Shown: piece after piece, positions 37,170 to 45,939 of the stretch
Position numbering within the stretch: position 1 is the first letter of the stretch
Layout: the number at the start of each line of letters is the position of its first letter
Assembly (NCBI RefSeq): GCF_001456155.1
Contig: NZ_CP013293.1
Span: forward strand, 3,906,001-3,970,000
Origin: Chryseobacterium sp. IHB B 17019
GTDB taxonomy: Bacteria > Bacteroidota > Bacteroidia > Flavobacteriales > Weeksellaceae
Reading direction: 5' to 3'
Length of the DNA stretch: 64,000 bases
Notes under the pieces: generated by a model
Told to the model about the DNA's origin: nothing
Database searches by the model: none
Seen by the model: only the letters and a program-made list of their open reading frames with translations
Program-made: the position numbers and the translations under genes

Positions 37170-37247
37170 GCTGAGTGAAACGCCTTTGCGAAAAAGAAAT
37201 ATGCAGTATAACTTTAAAACTAACCTTGCGATCTTTGCGTTAAAAAT
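37170..37247. repeat. 78-bp repeat, copy 1, before thiE
   Basis: The segment from GCTGAGTGAAACGCC to CTTTGCGTTAAAAA recurs at 39892-39969 with about nine differences. The gap between thiD and thiE (120 bp) is almost wholly this element. Its 3' part contains GATCTTTG, a near match to the -7 promoter element, so it may provide a secondary promoter. Confidence 0.75.
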
Positions 37248-37262
37248 TAAATTAAGAATTAA

Positions 37263-37877
37263 ATGGAAAAATTACAATACATCTCACAAGGATTTACGAT
37301 AGAAGACCAGGAACTGAACATCCGAAAAGCTCTTGATGCCGGAGTAAGATGGATCCAGGTTCGCTGGAAAAATGCTCCTGAAAATAAATTTATTAAACTT
37401 TGTGAAATTTCAAAAAATTTATGCTCAGACAATCAGACAGTTTGTATCATTAATGACCATGTTCAGATTGCAAAAGATATTGATGCAGACGGTGTTCATT
37501 TAGGATTAAAAGATACTTCTATAGAAATTGCAAGACATATTTTAGGTCAAAATAAAATTATTGGAGGAACAGCAAACACCATCGAAGATGTTCTTCAAAG
37601 AATGAATGAGCCATGTGATTATATCGGTTTGGGACCTTTGAGATTTACTTCAACCAAAGAAAAACTGAGCCCGATTTTAGGTTTTGAAGGGTATGAAAAA
37701 ATCATTCAAGATTTAAAAGAAAAATCATTAGAAATTCCAAAAATATTTGCCATTGGCGGAGTTGTTCTGAATGACATTCAATTATTACAGCAAATAGGAA
37801 TTTATGGTGTCGCAGTTTCAGGAGTAATTACAAACGAACCGACTTTCGTAAAAGAATTTAAAAAAGTTTTACAATGA
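37263..37877 (+). CDS. thiE: thiamine phosphate synthase ThiE
   Basis: ThiE joins the pyrimidine diphosphate and the thiazole phosphate to give thiamine phosphate. The 204 residues keep the canonical motifs: [27 protein letters not shown], a GGTAN substitute for the usual SxH site, [17 protein letters not shown] and FAIGGV. It is therefore the likely true synthase. It overlaps thiG by 4 bp and is preceded by a 78-bp repeat. Confidence 0.93.
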   Translation: MEKLQYISQGFTIEDQELNIRKALDAGVRWIQVRWKNAPENKFIKLCEISKNLCSDNQTVCIINDHVQIAKDIDADGVHLGLKDTSIEIARHILGQNKIIGGTANTIEDVLQRMNEPCDYIGLGPLRFTSTKEKLSPILGFEGYEKIIQDLKEKSLEIPKIFAIGGVVLNDIQLLQQIGIYGVAVSGVITNEPTFVKEFKKVLQ

Positions 37878-38650
37878 AAAATCAACCATTAATTATAGCA
37901 GAAAGAACTTTCGAATCGAGATTGTTTTTAGGAACAGGAAAATTCGGAAACCTTTCAGAAATGACCGATTCCATTATCGCTTCAGGAAGTGAAATGGTAA
38001 CAATGGCATTGAAAAGAATCGATTCCCAATCTTCAGAAGACGATTTGTTGAGTGCTTTAAAACCTACAAAATCTCATCTTTTACCCAACACTTCAGGAGC
38101 CAGAACAGCAAAAGAAGCGGTTTTAGCAGCGCAATTGGCAAGAGAAGCATTGGAAACCAATTGGGTAAAACTGGAAATCCATCCTGATCCAAAATATTTA
38201 TTACCAGATCCTATTGAAACCCTTTATGCAACGGAAGAATTGGCAAAATTAGGATTCATTGTGATGCCTTACATTCATGCCGATCCTGTTTTATGCAAAC
38301 GACTGGAAGATGCAGGAACAGCAGTTGTGATGCCTTTGGGAGCGCCGATTGGAACGAATAAGGGCTTGAGAACGCTGGACTTTTTAGAAATAATTATTGC
38401 CCAAAGTAATGTTCCTGTGGTTGTTGATGCTGGAATTGGAGCACCTTCCGATGCGGCAAAAGCCATGGAAATGGGCGCTGATGCGGTTTTGGTGAATACT
38501 GCCATTGCGGTTGCAAGAAATCCTGTGAATATGGCATTAGCTTTTAAAGAAGGGGTAATTGCCGGAAGAAGAGCCTTTGAATCTGGTTTAGGAGCGATTG
38601 GGAATCATGCTGAAGCATCAAGTCCGTTGACTTCTTTCTTATTTGATTAA
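37874..38650 (+). CDS. thiG: thiazole synthase ThiG
   Basis: ThiG makes the thiazole ring from deoxyxylulose phosphate, dehydroglycine and ThiS thiocarboxylate. The 258 residues form a TIM barrel. Recognised blocks are [10 protein letters not shown]-like ([11 protein letters not shown]), the catalytic lysine in VTMALKRID or [15 protein letters not shown], and [25 protein letters not shown]. It is coupled to thiE upstream and its end overlaps the first thiH frame. Confidence 0.97.
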   Translation: MKNQPLIIAERTFESRLFLGTGKFGNLSEMTDSIIASGSEMVTMALKRIDSQSSEDDLLSALKPTKSHLLPNTSGARTAKEAVLAAQLAREALETNWVKLEIHPDPKYLLPDPIETLYATEELAKLGFIVMPYIHADPVLCKRLEDAGTAVVMPLGAPIGTNKGLRTLDFLEIIIAQSNVPVVVDAGIGAPSDAAKAMEMGADAVLVNTAIAVARNPVNMALAFKEGVIAGRRAFESGLGAIGNHAEASSPLTSFLFD

Positions 38651-38660
38651 ACTTAATTTT

Positions 38661-39779
38661 ATGAAGAGTTTTAAAGATTTTTTTGAAAATTATCAATGGG
38701 ATGAGGTAAAGGCAAAACTTGAAAAAGTGACGTTATCTGATGTGGAAAGCAGTCTTCAAAAAAAGAATAAAACAATCGAAGATTTCCTGAATTTTCTTTC
38801 ACCTGTTGCGGCTCAGAAATTGGAGGTCATGGCGAAAATGACGCAGCAACTCACTCAGAAACGATTCGGAAAAACTATCCAGCTGTATGCTCCGCTGTAT
38901 CTGAGCAATGAATGTCAGAATATTTGTACGTATTGCGGTTTTAGTTTGGATAATTCCATTAAAAGAAAAACACTTTCTGATATGGAATTGATGATAGAAG
39001 CCACTGTTTTAAAATCAATGGATGTCAATCACGTTTTGTTGGTAAGCGGAGAAGCGAATAAAACAGTCGGGATTAATTATTTTTTGAATGCTGTCCGTTT
39101 GTTGAAGCCACATTTTGCCAATATTTCAATTGAAGTTCAGCCGTTGTCGGAAGAAGAATATCAGCAGCTTCATGATGCGGGTGTGAATGCTGTTTTGGTC
39201 TATCAGGAAACGTATCATCAGGAAGTTTATAAAGAATATCATCCGAAAGGTAAGAAGTCGAATTTCAATTTTCGTTTGGAAACGCCTGACAGAATCGGAA
39301 AAGCCGGAATTCACAAAATAGGGTTGGGCGTTTTGCTCGGTCTGGAAGATTGGAGAGTCGATAGCTTTTTTAATGCGTTACACATCGATTATCTTCAAAA
39401 GCAGTATTGGAAAAGTAAATTTTCCGTTTCATTTCCGAGACTTCGACCTGCCGAAGGAATCATTGAACCGAATTTTATCATGTCTGATAGAGATTTATTA
39501 CAATTAATTTGCGCCTATAGAATTTGGAACGAAGATCTGGAAATTTCTATTTCAACAAGAGAAAATGAAAAGTTTAGAGATAATATCATTTCATTGGGAG
39601 CAACGGCGATGAGTGCGGCTTCAAAAACGAATCCCGGTGGTTATGCGGTTGATAAAGAGTCTTTGGAACAATTTGAAACCAGTGACGAAAGAAGCATGGA
39701 GGAAATTAGAAATATCATTAAAAAAGCAGGCTATGATCCTGTGATGAAAGACTGGGATTCTGTTTATAGTGGAATTTAA
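38661..39779 (+). CDS. thiH: 2-iminoacetate synthase ThiH
   Basis: ThiH is a radical SAM enzyme that cleaves tyrosine to dehydroglycine and p-cresol for thiazole synthesis. The CX3CX2C motif is CQNICTYC (residues about 85-92 of this form). The start at 38661 gives MKSFKDFFENYQWDEV, the family-typical N terminus. A longer frame starts six codons earlier at 38643, inside thiG. The 372 residues are a normal size. Confidence 0.96.
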   Translation: MKSFKDFFENYQWDEVKAKLEKVTLSDVESSLQKKNKTIEDFLNFLSPVAAQKLEVMAKMTQQLTQKRFGKTIQLYAPLYLSNECQNICTYCGFSLDNSIKRKTLSDMELMIEATVLKSMDVNHVLLVSGEANKTVGINYFLNAVRLLKPHFANISIEVQPLSEEEYQQLHDAGVNAVLVYQETYHQEVYKEYHPKGKKSNFNFRLETPDRIGKAGIHKIGLGVLLGLEDWRVDSFFNALHIDYLQKQYWKSKFSVSFPRLRPAEGIIEPNFIMSDRDLLQLICAYRIWNEDLEISISTRENEKFRDNIISLGATAMSAASKTNPGGYAVDKESLEQFETSDERSMEEIRNIIKKAGYDPVMKDWDSVYSGI

Positions 39780-39840
39780 ATCTAGAAATTATTTAACGCA
39801 ATGTTCGCAAAATTTTTCATCCAACTATCATATCTCTCCG

Positions 39841-39969
39841 TTCGCAAAGGCGTTTCACTCTGCAAATGATAGATGTTATTTTTCGCCCTGGCTGAGTGAA
39901 GCGCCTTTGCGGACAAAAAATATGCAGTAAAACTTTAAAACTAACCTTGAGATCTTTGCATTAAAAACA
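39841..39969. repeat. 78-bp repeat, copy 2, with an inverted part, before thiF
   Basis: The block 39892-39969 is the second copy of the repeat at 37170-37247. Just before it, 39842-39862 is an inverted copy of the GAGTGAAACGCCTTTGCG part (complementary to 39896-39914), so the segment can fold. The 220-bp gap between thiH and thiF contains nothing else that I can see. Confidence 0.75.
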
Positions 39970-40000
39970 AAATTTAAAATGATTCAACCATAACTTATTT

Positions 40001-40711
40001 ATGAAAAGCGAAGACACTTTTGCACGATACAGCCGACAGATTTTTATTGAAGAAATAGGACTTGAAGGTCAACGAAAAATCATGAATTCAAAAGTTCTTG
40101 TCATTGGAGCCGGTGGTTTGGGAAGCCCAGTTATTCAGTATTTGGCGGCGGCGGGAGTTGGGACTTTGGGAGTTGCAGACTTTGATGAGGTTGAACTACA
40201 TAATTTAAACCGACAAATTATTCACAATGAAAATTCGGTTGGGATTTCAAAAGTGAAAAGTGCAGAACAGTTCGTGAAAAACCTTAATCATCAAGTCGAT
40301 TTTATCGGAATTGAAAGCAAAATCAATGATTCAAATGCAGAAGAAATCATTTCTCGGTTTGATATTATTGTTGATGGTTCGGATAATTTTAAAACAAGGT
40401 ATTTAATTAACGATACTTGTAAAAAGCTTTCTAAACCGTTGGTTTACGGAAGTATTTTAGGCTTTTCGGGGCAGGTTGCTATTTTCAATTTTAAAGGAAG
40501 CAAAAACTTGAGGGATATTTTTCCTGAACCACCTTTGGATGAAAATCTTCCGGATTGTGACAGTCTCGGAGTTTTGGGAGCCCTACCGGGAATTGTTGGG
40601 AGCATGATGGCAAATTTGACATTGAAAATAATGACTGATTTGCCTTTACACGTCAATCAATTAACATTAATTGATACTTTAAACTGGAGATTTCAGACTC
40701 TTGATTTCTAA
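40001..40711 (+). CDS. thiF: HesA/MoeB/ThiF family adenylyltransferase
   Basis: This enzyme adenylates the C terminus of ThiS so that sulfur can be loaded. The 236 residues have the ATP-binding GAGGLGSPVIQYLAAAGVG block, the N-terminal YSRQIFIEEIG, and the DGSDNFKTRYLINDTC and DCDSLGVLGALPGIVGS blocks. The paired CxxC zinc motifs of E. coli ThiF are missing; only isolated cysteines remain. MoeB cannot be excluded by sequence alone, but the position behind thiH makes ThiF the likely role. It is separated from thiH by the second repeat. Confidence 0.85.
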   Translation: MKSEDTFARYSRQIFIEEIGLEGQRKIMNSKVLVIGAGGLGSPVIQYLAAAGVGTLGVADFDEVELHNLNRQIIHNENSVGISKVKSAEQFVKNLNHQVDFIGIESKINDSNAEEIISRFDIIVDGSDNFKTRYLINDTCKKLSKPLVYGSILGFSGQVAIFNFKGSKNLRDIFPEPPLDENLPDCDSLGVLGALPGIVGSMMANLTLKIMTDLPLHVNQLTLIDTLNWRFQTLDF

Positions 40712-40867
40712 TTTCCAAGAAAGAATATTTCTATCTTTTGTGGTATGTGAAAAAGCATTTTATTTTGTTTTAGTTAATTTAATCCGAATATTATTTTGAA
40801 TTTGTTATTTATTTTGGGTAATGTTTATTTAAAATGTATATTTAAGATTAATTTAATCCACATCCAA

Positions 40868-42913
40868 ATGAAACATTTTTACAAATCTTTCTCTCTTCCG
40901 GAGAGGGGAAAAAAGTTTTTTACGCCAACCATACTTGGGGTTGCATTATTTTTAGGAATATATAACACGGCTCAGGTAAGTACCTATAGCTTTACCCAGT
41001 CGGCAGGGAGTTTTTCGGCTATTAGCGGAACAAATTTAGATATTGCGACGGGTAATACCTCTACAACTAATCTTAACAGCGCTGTTTATCCTGTAACATT
41101 ACCTTTTAACTTTGTTTTTAATGGAATTTCTTATAGTTCCATGAATGTATCGACGAATGGTTTTGTAACATTCGGGGCAACAGCACCTTCCACGACAACT
41201 ACAACACCTATTTCCTCTACAACTGCCTATGAAGGAGCTATTGCGGCTTTCGGAAGAGATATCAGCAGTATGTATGAAATTAACGGGACTACAGGAAGTA
41301 TCAGTTGGGAAACTTTGGGGACGGCTCCCAACCGTGAGGTTGTTGTTCAGTGGAAAAATTTCCGCCCAAACAGCAGTACTTCTGTAACGGCAGCGTATGC
41401 ATTTGCATTTCAGATAAGATTACATGAAACCACAAATGTTATTAATACCGTATATGATACCGGAGGTTATATTATAGGTAACACTGCTTTGTCCGGAACT
41501 GTACAGATTGGTTTAAGGGGAAATTCTAATGCTGATTTTAATAACAGGCTAAATGCAACATCACTGGAATTCATAAGTTCTACTCCAGGTACTGCGAATT
41601 CGAGTACACAGAATTTTCATACAATTAATGCTGTTCCGGGAATGCCTACTGCTGGATTAACGTATACCTGGACTCCACCTACATGCTGGGTTCCACAAAC
41701 GTTAACCGTAGTATCCACTGCAACAAATTCAGCAAATATCACATGGCAGGCTCCTTCCACCGCACCGGCGAGTTATGATATTTATTACAGTACTTCAAGT
41801 ACACCGCCAACTTCTTCTACACCTCCTACAATGCCAAACTTTGCGGGTACGACAGCTACATTAAGTCCGCTGACGGCTGCAACAACGTATTATGTTTGGG
41901 TAAGATCAAATTGTGGTTCAGGTAATTTCAGTGCATGGTCTTTATTACCTGTACAATTTACTACACAATGTCAGCCGCCTGTAGTTTCTTCAACTACTCA
42001 GGCTACGGTCTGTCCGGGAAGCACAGCAACTTTATCAGCAGTGACAACGGATCCTGCAGCTGTTTTGACTTGGTATGACGCAAGCTCAGGAGGAAATGTC
42101 GTAGGTACAGGAAGTACTTTTACGACACCTGCACTATCTGTTACGACTCCATATTATGTTTCTGCTACCAACGGAACTTCTATGTTTGTAGGTCCGGCAA
42201 CTCCGAATTCTATGGCAGCACCGGCTATAACAGGAGCAATTAATACTTATTATATTCAGTTTGAAGTGACAAATCAGCCGCTAACTTTAGTTTCGACAGA
42301 TGTATTTCCGGAATCGGCAGGACAAAGTACAACGCTCGAAATTTTACAGGGACCAACATCATTTAGTGTAATTAATACCATTCCTTTCACTTCCACAATT
42401 GCAAGTGATGGAACAACACCTCAGACAGTTCCTATCAATATGACACTGACGCCGGGAACTTACAGAATGAGAATGTCCGGTGGAAATTATTACAGAAATT
42501 ATCAGAGTAATGCGGTTTTCCCATATTCAATTCCTAATTTCAGTATTACAACAGGCTCAAATGCAGCTTCCGATTCTTATTATTTTATGTATAATCTTAA
42601 AGTAAATTCGGGATGTGAATCTCCAAGAACAACAGTAATGGCAACCGTAGATGCCAATTGTTTGTCTACTTCGGAAGTAAAATCAAAAGATTTGCTGAAG
42701 GTTTATCCTAATCCTTTCACGGATGTTATTAACATTGACAGGCCGGAGATGGTAAAATCAATTCAGGTAACTGATGTTTCCGGAAAATTAATTAAAAATA
42801 ACGTCAAAGCAGAATCAGTTTTAAGGTTTAATGATCTTTCGCAAGGTTTATATATTTTAATTCTTGATATGAAGGACGGAACGAAACAATCCATTAAAGT
42901 GATTAAGAAATAA
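40868..42913 (+). CDS. large exported protein with type IX secretion sorting domain
   Basis: This cell-surface or secreted protein has a signal-type N terminus (MKHFYKSFSLPERGKKF then a hydrophobic run) and ends in a type A T9SS sorting domain (LLKVYPNPFTDVINI to SIKVIKK). It has a fibronectin type III-like domain (residues about 275-375) and a bacterial Ig-like domain (about 380-450, CPGSTATLSAVTTDPAAVLTWYD). The first 270 residues form a lectin-like or beta-rich region. An upstream TTG frame from 40796 is less likely; the ATG at 40868 is preceded by A-rich sequence. Codons are Thr- and Ser-rich, usual for this class. The function is not known. Confidence 0.8.
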   Translation: MKHFYKSFSLPERGKKFFTPTILGVALFLGIYNTAQVSTYSFTQSAGSFSAISGTNLDIATGNTSTTNLNSAVYPVTLPFNFVFNGISYSSMNVSTNGFVTFGATAPSTTTTTPISSTTAYEGAIAAFGRDISSMYEINGTTGSISWETLGTAPNREVVVQWKNFRPNSSTSVTAAYAFAFQIRLHETTNVINTVYDTGGYIIGNTALSGTVQIGLRGNSNADFNNRLNATSLEFISSTPGTANSSTQNFHTINAVPGMPTAGLTYTWTPPTCWVPQTLTVVSTATNSANITWQAPSTAPASYDIYYSTSSTPPTSSTPPTMPNFAGTTATLSPLTAATTYYVWVRSNCGSGNFSAWSLLPVQFTTQCQPPVVSSTTQATVCPGSTATLSAVTTDPAAVLTWYDASSGGNVVGTGSTFTTPALSVTTPYYVSATNGTSMFVGPATPNSMAAPAITGAINTYYIQFEVTNQPLTLVSTDVFPESAGQSTTLEILQGPTSFSVINTIPFTSTIASDGTTPQTVPINMTLTPGTYRMRMSGGNYYRNYQSNAVFPYSIPNFSITTGSNAASDSYYFMYNLKVNSGCESPRTTVMATVDANCLSTSEVKSKDLLKVYPNPFTDVINIDRPEMVKSIQVTDVSGKLIKNNVKAESVLRFNDLSQGLYILILDMKDGTKQSIKVIKK

Positions 42914-42920
42914 TAAAAAG

Positions 42921-42946
42921 AAACGGCTCAGATTAATGAGCCGTTT
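42921..42946. terminator. terminator shared by the T9SS protein gene and the convergent receptor gene
   Basis: A 10-bp perfect stem (AAACGGCTCA/TGAGCCGTTT) is followed by T on the plus strand and preceded by A-rich sequence, so it can stop both convergent genes. Confidence 0.88.
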
Positions 42947-42960
42947 TTTTATTGTTTAAG

Positions 42961-45192
42961 TTATTGTCCTGGCTGTATTACACCGCCATTTTCTTCTTTT
43001 TTGGTACTGTTCAGGATGTTTGGATCTTCTTTGGCCAACTTATTTTTTGTTGGGATTTTATAATTGATTGATAAACCAAAGTTTCTCGTATCATATTTAT
43101 TCCTCATATAAACAGCTTCTCCGGAAGGCGGATTGGAACGCACCTGCATTACCTGCCCGTTGAAAATATCATTCGCAAAAACAGAAACCGTAAGACGGTT
43201 ATCCATAAATTTCTTTGTTAAAGTTATATCTAAAGAATTATTAAATGGTTTTTCCGCCGTGAAATAAAAATATCCTGCTTTTGGCGTTAAATAACTGTAA
43301 TTTGCCGTTAATTTAATCTCTTTCGGCAAAATAATTTGCGTCATAATATTAAAAATCCAGAAACCTTTATTGTTTAGATTGTCAATGTCATGCTTTTGAT
43401 AACCCGCGTACAGATACATGAAATTAATTTTATCAGGATTAAAATTAAACTTCATAATCTCACTGATCGGCTTACTGAAAACCATAAACGGAATCGGAAG
43501 CCCCACATTGAAGTTGTGAATCTTCATATTGGAAATATTCACCTGCTCATTGTACAGGTTTTTACCATCTTTTCTAATGATCTGAGCCACCTGATTTTTC
43601 GCCGAACTTACACTGTATCCGATGAAAGCATAATCGAAGGCCGAAACTTTCAATTCATAATTATCAAAAATTGTTGGCTGTAGATTCGGGTTACCTGTTA
43701 CCTGTGTATTGGGTCCCTGAAACGTTGTGTTGTTCGGGTTTAAGGCAGAAATACTCGGTAAGCTGATCTTTTTATTGTAATTTGCAGCAACATACACTTG
43801 GTTCATTAAGTTGTACTGAACGCTTGCATTCGGGAATAATTTAAATTTATTAAATGGAATTAAATCCTTCTGAACCACAGTATTTGTACTGTCCAACACT
43901 CTCGTAACTCCCGAAATATCGTAGTTTTCTGCACGTGTCCCTAAAATAAAGTCAAACTTTTTCAACTTAGCCTGGAATTCCAGATAAGTTGCTGTAGTTT
44001 GTCTTTTATATTCTAAATTCGTTAAACCTTTGCTTTCCGTATCAAAATCCTGATTTTCATATAAACCTCCCAAGCTTACTTTTCCACCGTCAAGAATTTT
44101 CAATGGTTGAGAATAATCGACTTTAAAATTGGCGATTCTCATATCGGATTTGTTGCTTAAAACATTTCCTGCTGTAAATGAAAATGCTTCTTCCGGATTG
44201 TAAAATGTACCTCTTCTGAAAATGTTATCCTGATCAAATTTGCTGTCCGATTTTGTATATCCAAACTGGAAATCTAATTTCTGAGCTTTATCATCAAATC
44301 GTTTTTGATAAGTGACAACCGCTTCCTGTCTCGTATTCAAAGTATGCGCGGCATCGGAAGCATCAAAAATAAAGTCTCTGTAATAAAATTGTTCAGGGTT
44401 GGTGTTGGGAATTGTAACTTTTTCAGCTCCTTCACCATCACTCAAGGTGTAATTGTCATTGTTATTGTGATAAATATCGTAGTTTAATAATAATCTGTCA
44501 TCCCCAAGATCAAAAGTCAACCCTGATTTTGCAAAATATCCGCGTCCGTATCTGTCTGTATTGCTTCGTAACAAATCATTTTGATTAGTAGTAAGCATAC
44601 TTTCACGATAGTTTTGACCGATGTTCAATTGCCATCCGAAAATTTTATTTCTTGCATTTAAGTTTAATGAATTACTCGTTCTGCTTCGGAATTTATCGTA
44701 ATTGGTGAAAGAATAATTTCCTGAATAAGTTGCCGTTAAATATTTATTGGCATTTTTATTCGTGATAATATTCATGATCGCACCTCCGGAAGTGGCCGGG
44801 AATTCTGCGCCGGGCTGCGTGATCACTTCAATTCTGTCCACTGAATTGGCAGGCATGCCTTCAAGAAAAGAATTTAATTCGTTGGAGGTAATATTTAAAG
44901 GTCTTCCGTTAAGATAAACATCTAAAACTTTTCCTTGATACATCATTCCTGCAATGTCTGTAGAAACAAGGCCGGGAAGTTTTTTAATTCCTTCTAAAAC
45001 ATTCCCGTTATTGAGTTGCGGCTGTTCTGAGAAATCAAAAATGGTACGGTCAGCTTTTTGTTCAACAGCTTTTTTAGTTTTAGTGATCGTAACTCCTTCG
45101 ATTTGTTTTTCTTTGGTTTGATTATCAGGCTTTTCCTGGGCATAGGTAAATATTGAGCCTAAAATCAGCAACGGAATAGTTATTTTTTTCAT
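42961..45192 (-). CDS. outer-membrane beta-barrel receptor (TonB-dependent-like)
   Basis: The 743 residues begin with a signal peptide (MKKITIPLLILGSIFTYAQ). A region like the TonB-receptor plug follows (QIEGVTITKTKK, GNVLEGIKKLPGLVSTD, ANSVDRIEVITQPGAEFPATSGGAIMNIITNKN), then a beta-barrel resembling the outer-membrane barrel family 3. A final Lys/Glu-rich tail follows the barrel. It lacks a typical C-terminal phenylalanine, so it is a variant of the family. The ligand is unknown. There is no obvious partner gene. Confidence 0.82.
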   Translation of the reverse strand: MKKITIPLLILGSIFTYAQEKPDNQTKEKQIEGVTITKTKKAVEQKADRTIFDFSEQPQLNNGNVLEGIKKLPGLVSTDIAGMMYQGKVLDVYLNGRPLNITSNELNSFLEGMPANSVDRIEVITQPGAEFPATSGGAIMNIITNKNANKYLTATYSGNYSFTNYDKFRSRTSNSLNLNARNKIFGWQLNIGQNYRESMLTTNQNDLLRSNTDRYGRGYFAKSGLTFDLGDDRLLLNYDIYHNNNDNYTLSDGEGAEKVTIPNTNPEQFYYRDFIFDASDAAHTLNTRQEAVVTYQKRFDDKAQKLDFQFGYTKSDSKFDQDNIFRRGTFYNPEEAFSFTAGNVLSNKSDMRIANFKVDYSQPLKILDGGKVSLGGLYENQDFDTESKGLTNLEYKRQTTATYLEFQAKLKKFDFILGTRAENYDISGVTRVLDSTNTVVQKDLIPFNKFKLFPNASVQYNLMNQVYVAANYNKKISLPSISALNPNNTTFQGPNTQVTGNPNLQPTIFDNYELKVSAFDYAFIGYSVSSAKNQVAQIIRKDGKNLYNEQVNISNMKIHNFNVGLPIPFMVFSKPISEIMKFNFNPDKINFMYLYAGYQKHDIDNLNNKGFWIFNIMTQIILPKEIKLTANYSYLTPKAGYFYFTAEKPFNNSLDITLTKKFMDNRLTVSVFANDIFNGQVMQVRSNPPSGEAVYMRNKYDTRNFGLSINYKIPTKNKLAKEDPNILNSTKKEENGGVIQPGQ

Positions 45193-45247
45193 AATGTTTT
45201 TTCTACTTCTATCAGTTAGACGCTGAAAAATAAGTTTTGTTACAAAA

Positions 45248-45273
45248 AAAGGTCTTGCAAACGCAAAACCTTT
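45248..45273 (-). terminator. terminator of the ICMT-like gene
   Basis: On the minus strand AAAGGTTTTGC pairs over 11 bp with GCAAGACCTTT (one G-T pair, 4-nt loop) and is followed by Ts. It lies 26 bp downstream of the stop. Confidence 0.85.
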
Positions 45274-45298
45274 ATTATGATTAAATATGAAGTTTAAT

Positions 45299-45808
45299 TT
45301 ATAACATCCCTTTCATTGCTTTTTCTTCCTGATAAATTCTTATGATTAAAATAACAAGATAAACCGGAAGTACAAACATCATCGTTTTCCAGGCATTACA
45401 TAATAAGGTAACGCCAATGATTTCGGGAATTACATTTAAAAAATAATTCGGGTGGCGGACAGTTCTGAACAAAAATGATTTTACAATTTTATGATTGGGA
45501 ACGATGAAAATTTTCACCGTCCAAACTTCACGAAGCGCATAGATTACATAAAATAGCATCAAATATGAAAATGTAAGAATACATAAACCGATTTTTAAGT
45601 AAAGATTGAATTCAACATTGTTGGTATATGCTTCATAAAACGAACCTCCGTAAACAGCGATGTGAGCAAGAGTTAGTAATAACGAATTTAGTTTTCCGTA
45701 TTCTATAGCCCCTGATTTTTTTATTCTTTGCTCGTTTTTGATGGAAATAAAAATTGTAATGAGTCTTACAGCGAAGAAACAGATTAAAATGATGGAAACA
45801 GTATTCAC
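45299..45808 (-). CDS. isoprenylcysteine carboxyl methyltransferase-like membrane protein
   Basis: This 169-residue membrane protein has about four hydrophobic segments and the SAM-methyltransferase motif RTVRHPNYFLNVIPEIIG, which is the RHPNY block of the ICMT/PEMT family. The substrate is unknown. The start is a GTG at 45808; the promoter element TACTTTTG (45833-45840) lies 24 bp upstream. It is a single gene with its own terminator. Confidence 0.8.
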   Translation of the reverse strand: MNTVSIILICFFAVRLITIFISIKNEQRIKKSGAIEYGKLNSLLLTLAHIAVYGGSFYEAYTNNVEFNLYLKIGLCILTFSYLMLFYVIYALREVWTVKIFIVPNHKIVKSFLFRTVRHPNYFLNVIPEIIGVTLLCNAWKTMMFVLPVYLVILIIRIYQEEKAMKGML

Positions 45809-45832
45809 GATGATAATTTTTTTTGATCAGTG

Positions 45833-45840
45833 CAAAAGTA
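45833..45840 (-). promoter_or_regulatory. -7 promoter element (TACTTTTG) of the ICMT-like gene
   Basis: This is an exact TAnnTTTG match on the minus strand, 24 bp upstream of the GTG start. Confidence 0.55.
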
Positions 45841-45888
45841 AAGATTTTTCTTCATATCGTGAAATAATATGGGATTAAAAACACAAAA

Positions 45889-45914
45889 AAAGCAGCTCCA
45901 ATTGGAACTGCTTT
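45889..45914 (-). terminator. terminator of the aconitase gene
   Basis: A stem pairing AAAGCAG and CTGCTTT, with the self-complementary core TCCAATTGGA, lies about 25 bp after the aconitase stop. On the minus strand it is followed by T-rich sequence. Confidence 0.8.
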
Positions 45915-45939
45915 ACTTATGATTAATTTAATCTAACAA

